Below, in pieces: positions 37,681 to 50,200 of a stretch of DNA of 64,000 nucleotides. The stretch lies in the NCBI RefSeq assembly GCF_021018895.1, contig NC_079378.1:9483501-9547500 (forward strand). Direction: 5' to 3'. Origin of the DNA: Seriola aureovittata. Taxonomy: Eukaryota > Chordata > Actinopteri > Carangiformes > Carangidae. The notes under the pieces are model-generated. The model was given only the letters and a program-made list of their open reading frames with translations, made no database searches and was not told the DNA's origin. Position 1 is the stretch's first letter. Each line of letters opens with the position of its first letter. The position numbers were made by a program, and so were the translations under genes.

Positions 37681-40674
37681 CGTGTGCATCTATACTCACT
37701 GAGGATCTTTCAAGAAAGTCACATTTTCAGTAGTTTACCATCGAAACCGAGCAGCTGTTTTGCATTTTTTTTTTCTTCTTGTGCAGATACAGCGGCTCTT
37801 GGTGCATGTTCGTGCTAACGCTCGTGTGTGTGTGTGTGTGTGTGTTTGTGTGGTTTTAATGCTGCGTCTGTGTTTCCCATCACACAGTGGTCAGTTCAAA
37901 GCAATGTTTGACAAACCATAAACGATATCCATAAATTATCCGGCTTCACAGATAGTTCCCGTTATTACTGAGCTGTCGTTTTACCACACTGGTCAAACTT
38001 TCTTTTTTTTTTTTTCTTTTCAAAGCTGAGTTACACTTTTATAATGATGCTTTGTTTATAGAGAAATACATTCTGTTGTGTTCCGGGCAGTCATTATCTC
38101 TGTATTTATGACCAAAACCGAGTTTCACTAGCAGTAACAACAGTAGCGTGAGAACTAACAACAGCATTTATCTCTGTAATAGGTGGGTGGGTTGACAATT
38201 GGGGATAAACAATCTGAAACTATTGACTGTTTTAATCTTTATGTTTCTAAATCTCACTAGCAGTGACATTTACGGTTTATTTAACTGGTAATAATCCATA
38301 ATAATCTTTCACTTTGCTTGAGGGAGAGGTGTTAATTTGCATTTTTCATATATTCAGTATTCGCTTGCTCACTAACGAACAACTTAGCCTGTTAGAGGGG
38401 AACCTCACTCATTTGTTCCCTCTCTAATCCTCATCAGAATCATGTTCTTCCTGCCTCATTAAACTTAATATTAACGACCACTTTTGACTAAGGTTTGAAT
38501 TAGCAGGAATTCCACCAGACCACTCCAGCTCGGTTTGTTATATAGCTGCAGGGTGAGTTTGGTGGCATGTGGGGGCGCTTTAAAAGAAAAAAAAAAAGAA
38601 AGAGGTGCCTGTACTTTGTTGCAATTATGAGAGCTGCTTACAACTTCCGTGTGACTTTGATGTGATGAGGAAATCATTTATTGGCAGCAGCATATTTATG
38701 AGGTTCCCTCTTTAATCAGAACAAGGCGGAGAGACCAGGGCAGGGCAGAGGGAGTAGCTTACATTGGCGAGCAATCAGCCTAATGAAGTGCAGATTGGTA
38801 GAAGTGGCTCGGTTGTGAAACATCCAGTTTGTGCTACTTACTGGAGGGGTGTTGTATTTCAGTGGTGAATTCAATAAATCCTGAGCGTTCTTGTTTGGAG
38901 GGGTTGTCATTAGCACTGGGGATCTGTGTTTGTCATTGTTGGTCGCTGTCGATCTGACAGTGAGTGGGCATGTTTGTGGCTTTGCATGTTTCCTTACAGA
39001 CAACATGTGACTGGGCACTTCTCTATCTGCAAGCCATGTGCTTGTCTCCTACCTCCTCTAGTGGCTGTTTGTAGTATAGCACCATGGGGGAAAACTGGAA
39101 CTGGAAATGAAGACTAACACACAGATTGTGCAGCAGGTTATCTTTGACAGTGCAGTTCTGTATCATACAGTAAAATGTGGATCCAGATGGAATTCCATAC
39201 ACTACTTAGCAGAGTCGCATCTGTGACATTCAAACTGCAGGACGTCTTTAGAGAAAACATGATTGGATGTTGTGATCGTACAAGCTTTGAAATGTCTGTC
39301 AAGAACCAGTCGTGTGTTTTATTCATTGTTTGGTTTTATTTTTTAAACAGGTCAATCTTATGTGTCCTACTTTCGCTCTTACCCACAATAACAGGGAGAA
39401 ATTATTGTTCAAATTCAAACTAATGTTCAATTTATGCTCAAATCTAAGAGGCGAACGAAACACACAAAAAAAAAAGGCTTCTCCATAGGTTACATGTAGA
39501 TATGTTTTCTCCATAGGGGTCTATTTTTTGTAAACTATCACCAGGCTGTGCAGTGTCTCTGCATTTACTTGTGATCTATTCGCTACTGTCAATGACGTAG
39601 CATCCCACTATTTTTAGCTACTATGTAGGCCCGTTCAGCTATGACGTAGCTGTGATGTCACATCCCCCTTTGTCCTTATTTCAACAGACACGTCAGCAAA
39701 AACCTCCAGATACCGGGCGCGCATTGCAGTTCTGAGGAGCTGCTTCTCGAAGCCTTTGTGCTTCTTTTGCCTCTTAGTGGCTGCTTTTTTGGCACAAATT
39801 GATCATATCAAAAGACTTTATTTTCCCTGCATCGAAGGGTTTCCCTTTTTTTTTTTTCTTTTGTTTCTGTGTGCTTTGCCGACCCGTTTGAGAGGCTGGA
39901 TCTTCTGTTTCTGTGCCGATTCATCACCCATAACACATGCAAATAACTAATTAAAAAAGTTTCACCATGAAATTGAAGACATGCAGACTGAACGCAAAAG
40001 AAATAAACAGTGAATACACCGATTGGGTGGAATCAAGTAAAAGTCATCATGGCTTCAGTGGAGGTGGGGGAGGATTCCTGAAACGGGGCTTCAAATTCAA
40101 ATCAGGAAGATGCTCCTAAATTGTCTTGAACACACCATTGATCTTAATTACAGGACTCTGCCATTAGGGTTTGTTCCAAAAATCAGCTGTGGGAGGCATC
40201 CTTCATTCAAGTCAGACTCTCTTCATCTTTTTTTTTCCAAATACAGAAAACAACGGACTTAATGAGAAGCAATTTACCCTCATTAAATTCCCCTCAGCTA
40301 TAAAAACACTGAGTTCAGCTCACCATTAGTAAAGTGTTAGAACTAAAGAACAAACAAAACAAAACATTGTTTACAATGCTGTACATTTGTGTCAGCATTA
40401 GCAGTTCACGGGCGACTGAGCAGCCATGAATATTTGAGAAATGCAAATGTCTGTTTCACAGTGTATTCTCACTAGTCTAATGCAATTTCTTGGTCCTCTC
40501 TCTCTTTGAGAATACGGAATAGCAATTAGCTTCCTCTGCAGCTGATCATTCGTTCTCCTTTAAACTTGTTTACAGATACTAATGAAGCCTCGGGCAGCGC
40601 CTCCCAGAAACAAAGTGAACCCCCTCCGACATGATGCACACAAATGCTGTTGCTGGGGTGTGTGTGTGTCTTTG

Positions 40675-40677
<3 letters not shown>
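37681..40677. other. Downstream flank of msx, noncoding
   Basis: Contains a (GT)n run (37824-37844), a perfect octamer ATTTGCAT at 38335-38342 in unique sequence, a CRE-like cluster at 39593-39660, and T-runs at 37766-37775, 38004-38015 and 39847-39860. No coding frame is credible. Confidence 0.5.
39590..39662. promoter_or_regulatory. Cluster of three CRE/ATF-like motifs
   Basis: TGACGTAG occurs at 39593-39600 and again at 39642-39649, with TGATGTCA at 39653-39660. Each is one or two bases from the palindromic CRE TGACGTCA. The cluster is 3 kb downstream of msx. Binding is inferred. Confidence 0.3.

Positions 40678-40734
<57 letters not shown>
40678..40734. repeat. (TG)n microsatellite, 57 bp
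   Basis: About 28 uninterrupted TG units. Confidence 0.97.
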
Positions 40735-40736
<2 letters not shown>

Positions 40737-40846
40737 TCTTTGGAGATATCCCTCGAGAGCCACACAGTAGCAGATGTAGGGAAACTGCCCGGAGCAGGCC
40801 AGCGGAAGAGGAGGACAGCAAAAGCTTCTACAGATTACACTGGACA

Positions 40847-40862
40847 TACACACACACACACA

Positions 40863-40922
<60 letters not shown>
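40847..40922. repeat. Compound (CA)n-(CACG)n microsatellite
   Basis: CA units from 40847 pass into about 15 CACG (equivalently GCAC) tetranucleotides. The strict purine-pyrimidine alternation with CpG favours Z-DNA. Confidence 0.96.
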
Positions 40923-43120
40923 CTCAAATAATGGCCACATCTTTTGAAAGTCTGTTTCAGCAACACAAAAGTACACAAAAAGACACACACAGCACAAAAC
41001 AAATAATCGAACTTTTACCACTTATTTGTTCTTTTACTGTGCTTTGCATTTCCATCTCCAGCAACCAGTCAAACGTTTACCCAAGTGCAATCTCACACTC
41101 GCCGACTCAGTAGTTTGCATCTTTAAAACAAAGCTGCCGTCTCCCAGAAATAATGAGTTCGCAGGAGCTTTAAAATGGATTAGCACACGTGAATAGGAAA
41201 TAGATTGAGTTTTAGACACCTTGATTGCAACATACATCATTCCAAAAAAGATTATTGATTTATTAATGTGTGCTGATGTTAACTGGCTTAAACCAACACG
41301 TTTGTCACAAGGAGACAACAGTGGTTGAGAAGACACAAGGTTCAATGCAGACTGTACAGCATGTCCAAACATGCCCATCCTTCCTCTTAAATGCATGCTG
41401 TTTAATTTGGCTGTGGATCCTGTTCTGTATATATATGTATACCAAAACAGCACATCTGAAGACTGTTTCCACATTCCAGTCAAGTCCTCATATTAAACGA
41501 CAGACAGGTTTTTAGATGAGATACTCTGTCTTTGTCCTGAGTATAATTCATTGCATAACAAGAAGCACTGAAACTGAATCAGAAATCAGGCTTTGATTGG
41601 AACACACACCCTCTGTCACACACGCACACACACACAAACACATGCACTCACACTCTCTCTCTCAATTTGTTCTTCAACAGTGACTGTTATTAGATTACTT
41701 AATCAACAGCGTTTACACGGAGAACACTGACAAAAACACTAATGCGGCTTACAGACAAGAAGGATCCACTCTTTACCTTGGTCACGCTTAAAAGCATCTC
41801 TCAGCTATCAATCCTCAAAGAGGCGTCTGAAAGCTCTGCTAAATGGCAATTTATATCACTTTCACCGCGCCTTTGACGTCACGAAAGAAGCTGTTAATGC
41901 AAATGCGTTGCTCGCTGATCTGAATCCACTGAGGCCTCTCAGCTAATCGGTGCCCCACTTGACGCAACACTCGCACTGGGAAGCTAAGAGACTGATGGCT
42001 GATTTTTAGGTTTGATTATGAATGAAATGTCTTTACGTCAGATGTTGAGAGGCTGCGGTGAAGTGGTTAAGCTTTTATATTTGGAGAAGGGACGCATTAT
42101 CCAAATGCTGCTACAAAATAAATACACGGAGAGACAAAAGGAGTGGGATGAGAGTCAGTGGCATGTCATGTAACGCCACACTGAATCTAACAGATACACA
42201 CTAAGTGCACTGATTGGGTGAATGTTGAGCCTAACGCCATTATCCCTTTTTAGATTTTCTTAACTAAGTCAATATATACTGCAAATGAGAAAACAGAGGA
42301 GGTGGAAAAGCACTCAGAGGTTTAAAGAAACCGGATTGGAAGAGAATCATTAAGGCACCTCTATAATAACATTGCAGGGTCACTGGCTGTCAACTCATTA
42401 TGCCACCCAAGCTTGTCGCAAGGAAGGGCTTAAGGTTAGGAGACATCCTTCATGGGGTATTAGCCAACTCCAACTTTTTTTTTTTTCAAATGAATCAATT
42501 CAGCTTTAATGAGACGGATGTGACCTTCATAACATTCTCCACTGCTGTAAGAAGTTTGACCACTATGAGTAAACGTGTTGAAAATTTTAATTCTATAGAT
42601 AGATGTTCATAATGTAATGGAATAAATGCACAACAATAGCACGTAATATATTTTTTGGTCTATTTACAGCATTTGCAAATGGAAAGTCAAGCACAATGAG
42701 GGAGACCAGATTCCTTTGAAAGACTGCGAGGATGAAGTACCCTTTTCTATCCAGTAGGCGTCACTATAGCAACAAGGTTTAGCAGGAGTAGCCTCACTGA
42801 GCATCAATGAAACCTAACCAAGCAGCTGGAGACCATGCCAGAACAGGCTGCTTTAATTTGGCTGCTGTTCTTAAAATAGAGCAAAAAAAAAAAGAATGTG
42901 AATGAAATTTTACTTGTCAATGGTCTAAAAAAAGAACCAGAAAACCGCTCACATTTTTTAAGCGTGTGACTAGGCTGAGATGTTTGGGTGAATAGTGAGT
43001 TGAGATAAGTCTTTAAAAATGCAAATGATGCTGCATAGGGAGATGAAAAGACACTGGCATATTCATACACTCCCATATTGTTCCAACACAGCAGAATGCC
43101 TCCGGACAAGTGTTAGCAAG

Positions 43121-43121
<1 letters not shown>
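40923..43121. other. Intergenic, no credible gene
   Basis: Imperfect CA text at 41608-41640, a T-run at 42475-42486 and an A-run at 42883-42893. The unique segment at 41800-41960 is a good candidate regulatory element. Frames such as 41034-41483 (minus strand) are unrecognised. Confidence 0.5.
41800..41960. promoter_or_regulatory. Candidate enhancer with CRE and octamer
   Basis: Non-repetitive sequence with a perfect palindromic CRE TGACGTCA (41874-41881) and, 16 bases later, a perfect POU octamer ATGCAAAT (41897-41904), with a CTAATCGG-type word near 41944. Two perfect activator motifs this close are unlikely in random AT-rich DNA, but function is unproven. Confidence 0.35.
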
Positions 43122-43188
<67 letters not shown>

Positions 43189-43194
43189 GCATGT
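43122..43194. repeat. (GT)n-(GC)n microsatellite
   Basis: About 32 GT units continue into GCGCGCGCGCACGCGC, all alternating purine-pyrimidine. Confidence 0.96.
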
Positions 43195-43241
43195 ATGAGG
43201 CTGAAGGAATGCTTTTTGCATCCTTAAGTATCTTGAAGGAA

Positions 43242-43247
43242 GTGTGC

Positions 43248-43313
<66 letters not shown>

Positions 43314-43330
43314 AAGAGGGAGAGAGAGAA
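43242..43330. repeat. (GT)n-(GA)n compound microsatellite
   Basis: About 25 GT units followed by GAGAG/AAAGAGGG text. Confidence 0.95.
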
Positions 43331-43454
43331 TGAGTTTGAGTGCCTTTACCTTTGTGTCTCTGACATCCTCATACCATTTAACCTTCACTACTTTACAAGA
43401 GAAGACAGAGGAGTTGAGTTGTAACAGATTGAGTTTGCCATATGGGCTACCACA

Positions 43455-43457
<3 letters not shown>

Positions 43458-43503
<46 letters not shown>
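43458..43503. repeat. (AC)n microsatellite
   Basis: Twenty-three AC units; this is the third dinucleotide array within 400 bp. Confidence 0.96.
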
Positions 43504-43507
<4 letters not shown>

Positions 43508-44383
43508 GCAAATTTCTTACATCACAAATTAATGTCACAGAGACAGAGACTGACATTATAGTGCAAAGACAGAGCTGGCTGCACATACCACTGCAGTGCC
43601 ATCTCTCACTCTCTTCTCACACACACATTCTCTACTCCTGTCACTGTCTTACACAAACTCACACACACACACTTATTGTCGTCAGTGCCTCATCTTCTCA
43701 TCCATTGCCTCGCTCCCAGCCACAGGCGCAGCACTAATAAAAGCTGATTAGCTTTTGCCAGACATGTATCAAGGGATGCAATAAACATACAAATTGGAGT
43801 TCAACAAGTCAGTAAAAGCTGCTGTTCGAATAAAGATGCCAAAGTCTTTATGCACATCGCAACCACAACGACTGAATATTGCTTGCTTTAAAAAAAAAAA
43901 AAAAAGAAGAAGCAGTTATAGCCTCGACTCCAAAACAGTAAGATCTTTCAGTAGTCAATTACACTCACATTCCATCAGGTTGATCTTGAATCGAGTTTTG
44001 AGCCATGTGATTTGCAGGCTGTTAAAGCCATATGATGTGTGAGAACATAGCTGTGGGTTAAGTGCTATTTATAGATTCACATGTATGATTTCATGTGATT
44101 GCTTTCTGCCATTCTCCCTCTCTCTCGCTCATTGGGAAGGATTATGCACAGAGATATGCACAGGTTCCATAGGGATGGGGTCAGCAGTGTGTGTGTATGT
44201 GTGTATGTGTGTATGTACTGTGGTACACAAGGATACAGAGAGATTAAAAGGTTGTGTGTGAAAGAGTGTACGAGACAAAGTCTGAATCCAGAGAAGGTTG
44301 GGGTGGATGGATGGACCAAAAAAAACACCCATGTGAAACCAAACATCAGCTGTTTGTTTCTTTTATCCATGACTGTTCCACGA
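43504..44383. other. Intergenic, no gene seen
   Basis: CA-rich fragments at 43618-43673, an A-run at 43890-43904 and a TGTGTATG run at 44188-44216. No credible gene. Confidence 0.5.
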
Positions 44384-44545
44384 CCTTAACCACGTTTATC
44401 ATTGTAACCATGGCAACAAAGGTCCTCTAACCTTAAGGAAGTGCTTATTTTAACCCAAACCACAAACCAAGTAGTTATTGTGCCTAAAAATAAACAACCT
44501 TAACTACATGTTTATTATTGTTACCATGACAATGAAGGTCCGGTA
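44384..44545. repeat. Two-unit dispersed fish repeat with X-box-like core
   Basis: CCTTAACCACGTTTATCATT (44384) and CCTTAACTACATGTTTATTA (44498) begin two diverged units about 114 bp apart. Each continues through a TACCATG-like core and ends AAGGTCC. The intervening AACCCAAACCACAAACCAAG is text familiar from dispersed fish repeats. Confidence 0.55.
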
Positions 44546-44649
44546 CACCTGCTGCCGTAGGGCCACCATTTCAGTAAATGCTACTGTGAGTGGAAGGCTT
44601 CCTCACATCTTCTCCTCACACACTATTTGAATTAAAATATTAAAAAGGG

Positions 44650-45015
44650 GCTGTTTGCAAGTTGTTTGCCTCCAAACGTGGTGCAGCGTGAGCGGGTGGT
44701 GGTGATTGTCACTCGACAAGAGCTTCAGCCATCGTTGCGTTTACAGGAGGTTATAGCACGTCCTCTGAGCAGCGCTACTTCTTCAGGGCAGATTGGAGGC
44801 TACAGTGACTCAAAAGTGATGAGACAGGCCGAGGCTAACTGGTTAGCATGCTAACTTCAGCAGAGGAAAAGATGTGATGGAGACAAGAGTTAACATTAGC
44901 ATTGCTTTTAACCGCTGGAGACAGCTCTTGGTGAGTAAAGGAATGCAGTTTGATGCTGAACTTGCAACGTATCTTGTGTTGTTAATGCTAACGCTACCTA
45001 TGTAGCGCTAGCAAA
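44650..45015. mobile_element. Possible dispersed repeat, TTAGCATGCTAA type
   Basis: The segment has AACTGGTTAGCATGCTAACT, GTTAACATTAGCATTGC and AATGCTAACGCTACC, the TAGC/TAACG wording frequent in noncoding fish repeats. No ends or coding frame are visible. Confidence 0.3.
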
Positions 45016-46196
45016 ACTTACAAATAGCTCCTTTTGAGCTACTTTTGAATTTTTATCAGTTTTGTAGATGATCCTACAGGGTTTAACACAGAATTTAACT
45101 TACCATCATATGGCCTATTTGATCTACGGTATACTGGATGGCACAATACTACAAACACTACAAGTGGTTTACTGTTTATAGTGAACATACATGCATGTGT
45201 TTCTTGATCCACTGTGACTTGTAAGCACCAGGCAGCACACACTTGTTTATTGTCAACTGTCGCCATAAGTCCAACAGACTGCAGCTGTGAATTCTGACCT
45301 TCTGCCCAGGGTGCCCCTACTGTGCCAAGTTATCCCATTGAGCTACAAGACTGTGTCTGTGTGCCAGTGAGAGAGTGAGTCTTTCAATACATGCATGCAT
45401 TTTTTTTTTTTTCTTGCGCCCCTGTGTGACTTCACACTTTTTTTTTTGTACTTGGCTGCATGTGCCAGTCGGCACAGCAATAGGGGATTTTAATCACCCT
45501 CAAACATGGCAGTGGAAATTGAAGTGAAAGATGACAGATTTGTGAATTGGAAAAGGCTTGTGGGGTATAGTTTAGTGGTTGTTCTGTGTTCCGTAGGTTA
45601 GTGTGCTGACACAGACACAGAGGGCCAAGCACAGCAACAGAAGGTATGCCAACTTCTGGTGATTTTTATGTTGCCAGCAGGCTTTCTGTATACAACACGA
45701 ACACAACACTCCTTGACACACCGGACAACCCTCATACATTCACTGACCTACCCCTCCTGCATACATAAATGCACACAGGCTCACATACAATTTCACACTT
45801 TTTGTCGAGACTAGATCACGAGATATTTCCCAGTGGAGCCATTCTAATCTGCTGGCACACAGAATTTGAAATAAATGTTGAACAGTGTCAGAGCTCTAGC
45901 AGAATTGATTTTCTTCCTGAGATACAGCATCTCATCTGAACATACAGTTGTCTCAAGAGGAGACATATGATGATGGCCTTTTTCATGATAACCTTTTCTG
46001 CCCCTAGGTCTCGGCTGCCTTTTCTTGTGAATGAGGAACTGAGTGGCTCAAAGTAAAGACAAAAAAAAATAAAATAAAAAATGGATGAAGGCTGAAATGA
46101 TGAGCATCTAGAAGTAGGTTAAAGATGGCTGATGGAGCCCTTCGCAGTAAAGTAAAAAATAGTGCACAGACGGAGATATTAGTCTAGGTTGTAGAG
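45016..46196. other. Intergenic, no gene seen
   Basis: T-runs at 45400-45412 and 45439-45448; otherwise AT-rich unique sequence. Confidence 0.5.
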
Positions 46197-46227
<31 letters not shown>

Positions 46228-46236
46228 GGGGGGGGG
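46197..46236. repeat. (GT)n followed by G-run
   Basis: GT units with one TT interruption ending in ten G residues. Confidence 0.92.
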
Positions 46237-46570
46237 TGCTGCTGCTGAGAGGGAACGTTCATCGCTCGTCTGGATAAATGACTCAAAGTTTGCCTTTGTT
46301 GCCGTTTTCCTTTGATAAATAACATTTTATTGTGGAGTCCAGGCTGTGTTGTGGCATTTACTAATGCCTGCTTTAATATTTCAGTGATATCAGCTTGTGG
46401 TACACATACACAGAGTCATTGTTTTGTTTTGTTTTTCTGCTTACTCCAGGGGAGAAGAATTCAACAGAAACCTGAAAAATGTTGAGTCTAGTGAATTATT
46501 GCTTTCAACAGTTACAGCTAAAGTGACTAATTATACATCCAGGAGAAGTGAACCATATTGGCGCACGCTT

Positions 46571-46772
46571 ACTCACTCACACTCACTCACTCACTCACTC
46601 ACTCACTCACTCACTCACTCACTCACTCACTCACTCACTCACTCACTCACTCACTCACTCACTCACTCACTCACTCACTCACTCACTCACTCACTCACTC
46701 ACTCACTCACTCACTCATCACTCACTCACTCACTCACTCACTCACTCACTCACTCACTCACTCACTCACTCA

Positions 46773-46776
<4 letters not shown>
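46571..46776. repeat. (ACTC)n tetranucleotide array, ~206 bp
   Basis: About 51 ACTC units with a dropped C near 46577-46582 (CACACTC) and an ATC slip at 46717-46720. It passes directly into the CA array that follows. Confidence 0.97.
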
Positions 46777-46840
<64 letters not shown>

Positions 46841-46888
46841 ACACACAACACACACACACACACACACACACACACCACACACACACAC

Positions 46889-46943
<55 letters not shown>
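46777..46943. repeat. (CA)n array, ~167 bp
   Basis: CA units interrupted by CC (46839, 46875) and AA (46848, 46889), which marks older sub-blocks. It is the longest dinucleotide array in the window. Confidence 0.97.
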
Positions 46944-46947
<4 letters not shown>

Positions 46948-46959
46948 TGTTTCTAAACA

Positions 46960-47240
46960 CACAATGAAAGTAATTCCTGAAATTCTCATTCCTCCTCTAT
47001 TTTGGTCTCCACCCACTCTTGAGAAGCACATCTAGGTCTTCAGCTGCTAATGTTAGATGTTCTACTTTCTTTTACGAGCTAGCTGCTAACGTCTTCTGTC
47101 TGCTGGAGTTTATCAGCATGTTTTTGATGAAAAAAGCTGCCTGCTGTTTGCTGAAAATGGAGTTGCTGTGAAGAAACTGGCAACAATAATGAGCAACAAG
47201 AGGCTAAAGCTCTGCAGAACTGAGGAGGACTACTTCTTTC
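46960..47240. mobile_element. Probable dispersed fish repeat copy
   Basis: CTCTATTTTGGTCTCCACCC (46994) is followed by CAGCTGCTAATGTTAGATGT, GAGCTAGCTGCTAACGTC and TTGCTGTGAAGAAACTGGC. The first block overlaps the end of the element at 25441-25640. It is noncoding. Confidence 0.4.
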
Positions 47241-50200
47241 ACTTTACACAGTTAGTTGATTTATTGCTAGTATAAAATATATTGGAAAAAGTAGAGCTCT
47301 AAGCCAGGTTGTTCTGGAGATATATAAATATATATATGGAAGATGCACAGAGGCACAGAACACATCCTACTGTATATGTCTGAGGGTTCTTACAAACCAG
47401 CTGTGTGTGTACAATAACCTCGGGGATTTCATTAGCCACATTTCCTATCATAGGGTCAGATGCCCTTGCGTGGATGGATGTATATGACTCATAGGGGGGG
47501 GGGGGCGCAAGAACCGAGAAAATTGTCAATACAAATCAGGAGGTGGGGTATAGTTATGGCATCTACAATTACTCTGGCACCTCCACCTATAAACCACATC
47601 TCGGATACAGAGTATACAAACAAGACAAACTCACCAACTTGTACATACATTTACAATCAGATGCAGATGAGATAATAATCCTTTTTTGGCATCCAGCATT
47701 ATTGGGTGCCAACATGTTGCATCACCAACATCACCTCTTCCAAAACAAGCAAATGGAATTCTGGGCTTTTCAGCAAATCAATATGTCTGGCTGTAAGTTG
47801 GGTTTCTCACACAGCTACAGTTAAACAGGATTATGTGATGAACTAATTTCATGTCCAGCATGGCACATAATGTATTAGGATAAGTGTACACGGAGTGTAG
47901 CCCCAAACTTCTCAATGGTCCTGAAGAGAAATGCACAGTTATGGATGTACATAAATTTTTTTTTTTTTAAAAAGCATGTATTCATGTACGGACTTTAGTG
48001 CCGTGCAGTGTTGATATACAGATGGAGGCGTAGACGCATGACTGGATGGAGGAATTCAAGAGCGTGTATAGGAGACAACGATGATGGTGAGACATGGTGA
48101 CATGACTGACACAAGTCCCTACCACACAGCCAGTTCATTTATTACTCCCACTCCAAACAAATCAACCTCCATTTATGGTTTGGTAGTTGTACTTCTGGTT
48201 TTTCCCCCAACAAGCCAGTGGGAGGGAAATCTCGGCCATTTCAGTTTAAAATAGCTGCTATCAATAAATAACTGTTTTTTTCCTTCAATATTAAAGATGA
48301 GTGAAATCCTATCTGGCACGATCTGTTGCTCTTTGCATACAAGTGTGTGTGTGTGTGTGTGTGTGTGGGTGTGTGTGAATATTTATGTTATGTCTGTGAA
48401 TGCATGTGTCACTGTGCTCAATTATGGACGTAAGCGTGTACACTTTCATTCCTTTTTGTTTGGATACCCTGTTGGCCTGTGTTTGTGCGTGTGTGTGTGT
48501 GTGCGTGTGTGTGGCAGCTAGCTTAAGTACCACTGCTCCTGAATAGAGGATGTCAGTGAACCGGCTAGCCTCTGGGGTTTAGCTTCCACTCTACATGCTG
48601 TGAACGCTGTTCTATTCTAGGAACTTGCCTAAAAACAGAGAGGAACACAGTTGTGGCACTTTCTGACACTCCTACCTCTGGTGCAGCTGCTGTTTAGTTT
48701 CGGCCGGGGAGGGCAGGAGGGATCCAAGGAGAGACAGGAAGAGGGACGGAAAGGACAAAAGAGGGAGAGACATTCAGCCTGAAGGCACTTATTCAGCCAG
48801 TCAGCCAGCAATGCATTTATATAACCAGCTGGCAAGCCGGGCAGTCAGATAGCCAGCCAGTCAGTTATTAATCAATCCAAAAGGATGGCTATAGCTCCGT
48901 AAACACCTATCCAGTCTGCCAGAGCCCAACTGAACTGAGTTGTTGAGAGGCGACAGGCTCAGACTTTGACTGTGGCAGGTGTGTGCCTCACTTTCATACG
49001 GCCCCCTGACCAGGGAATGCTAATGGAAAGTGGCAAGACAGGAGGTGTGAAAGAGGTGGCAGAGTGGTTGAAGGGAACATGCCTCAGCTTTATGAGGTAA
49101 ATGGAAAACAGAGACGGACGGAGGGCTATATTAGGTGTGAATCACTGAACATGCGTTGCCGTGGCTGCGCCATGGTTTGTATGTCTCTGTAGTGGCGGTG
49201 GTGGTGGTGTCGGGGCGGGTTGTGTTTGTGTTAATGTGCCATACGCAGTCATTGCTGCAGTGTTGGAGCTGCACTTTCAAGACGTCAGTGAAGTGTCTCT
49301 CGGTGGCGCTCTTTGACTGTTAGCAATGCTGCTAACGCTAAAATCTACACTCTTGCTCTGTGTATTTCATTTACGTGCTGTTAAAGATGCAAGCCAGATA
49401 AAAACACATCACTGTCTCTTTCTACTTGACTGTTCCCTTTGAGCAACTAATATAAAAGCTTTCATTAGCTGCTCATGCTGTTATGTTATTGCACTTGGCA
49501 ATGGAAGACTGGCAAAGCAGATATTTATTTAAATGAAAAGATTTATTCTCCGTCGTCTTTTTTGCTCTCTCCTCTCCCAGAGTGAGTACAGCCACACCAG
49601 GGAAAGGAATCGACAAAACTACTGAAGGACAATGCAAATCAAACATGAGGAAATGACCAGGGTGCTAAATAAAACTTGACAGAAAGCTATCTCAGAGACT
49701 TTCAAACCAAGTTTTAAGAGTGCTCAGCATTGGTGCAACGCATAGCGATTTCTACCAACATCTGATTTACCTTGTATTCATAAGAAAATTAGTTTTAGAA
49801 CTATGGTATGGTGATTAATTCAGATATACGATTGGAAAGTCATTGCAAATGGGGAATATAGCAAAGCATCAGAAATATGCCAGCCATGCTGTTTATGGAT
49901 ATGGACAGACATACAGAAAGAGGGAGACGGAGAGAGGGAGAGAGAGTATTACAGCAAACACAGTCCAGCGAAGAGAAGAATAATCAGCTGTATGCTCATG
50001 AATATCTCAAGAATAAACCGTCAGTCTTCATTGCATGTGAATAATATGCCATCAGACTGTAAACACATGCCGTCTCGTTACACACACACACACACACATA
50101 CAAGCACATGCATAGACACCTGACAAAATGTTCTTCAGATACAAGGTGCATGTGTGACTCAGTGCCTAAGTGCCAGCACTGAGACAAAAAACACACACCT

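Noticed and set aside
46571..46943. CRISPR-like regular repeats
   Set aside because: There are no unique spacers; these are simple-sequence arrays in a eukaryotic genome.
46397..47035. 212-codon [12 protein letters not shown] frame
   Set aside because: It is entirely the translation of the ACTC and CA arrays.
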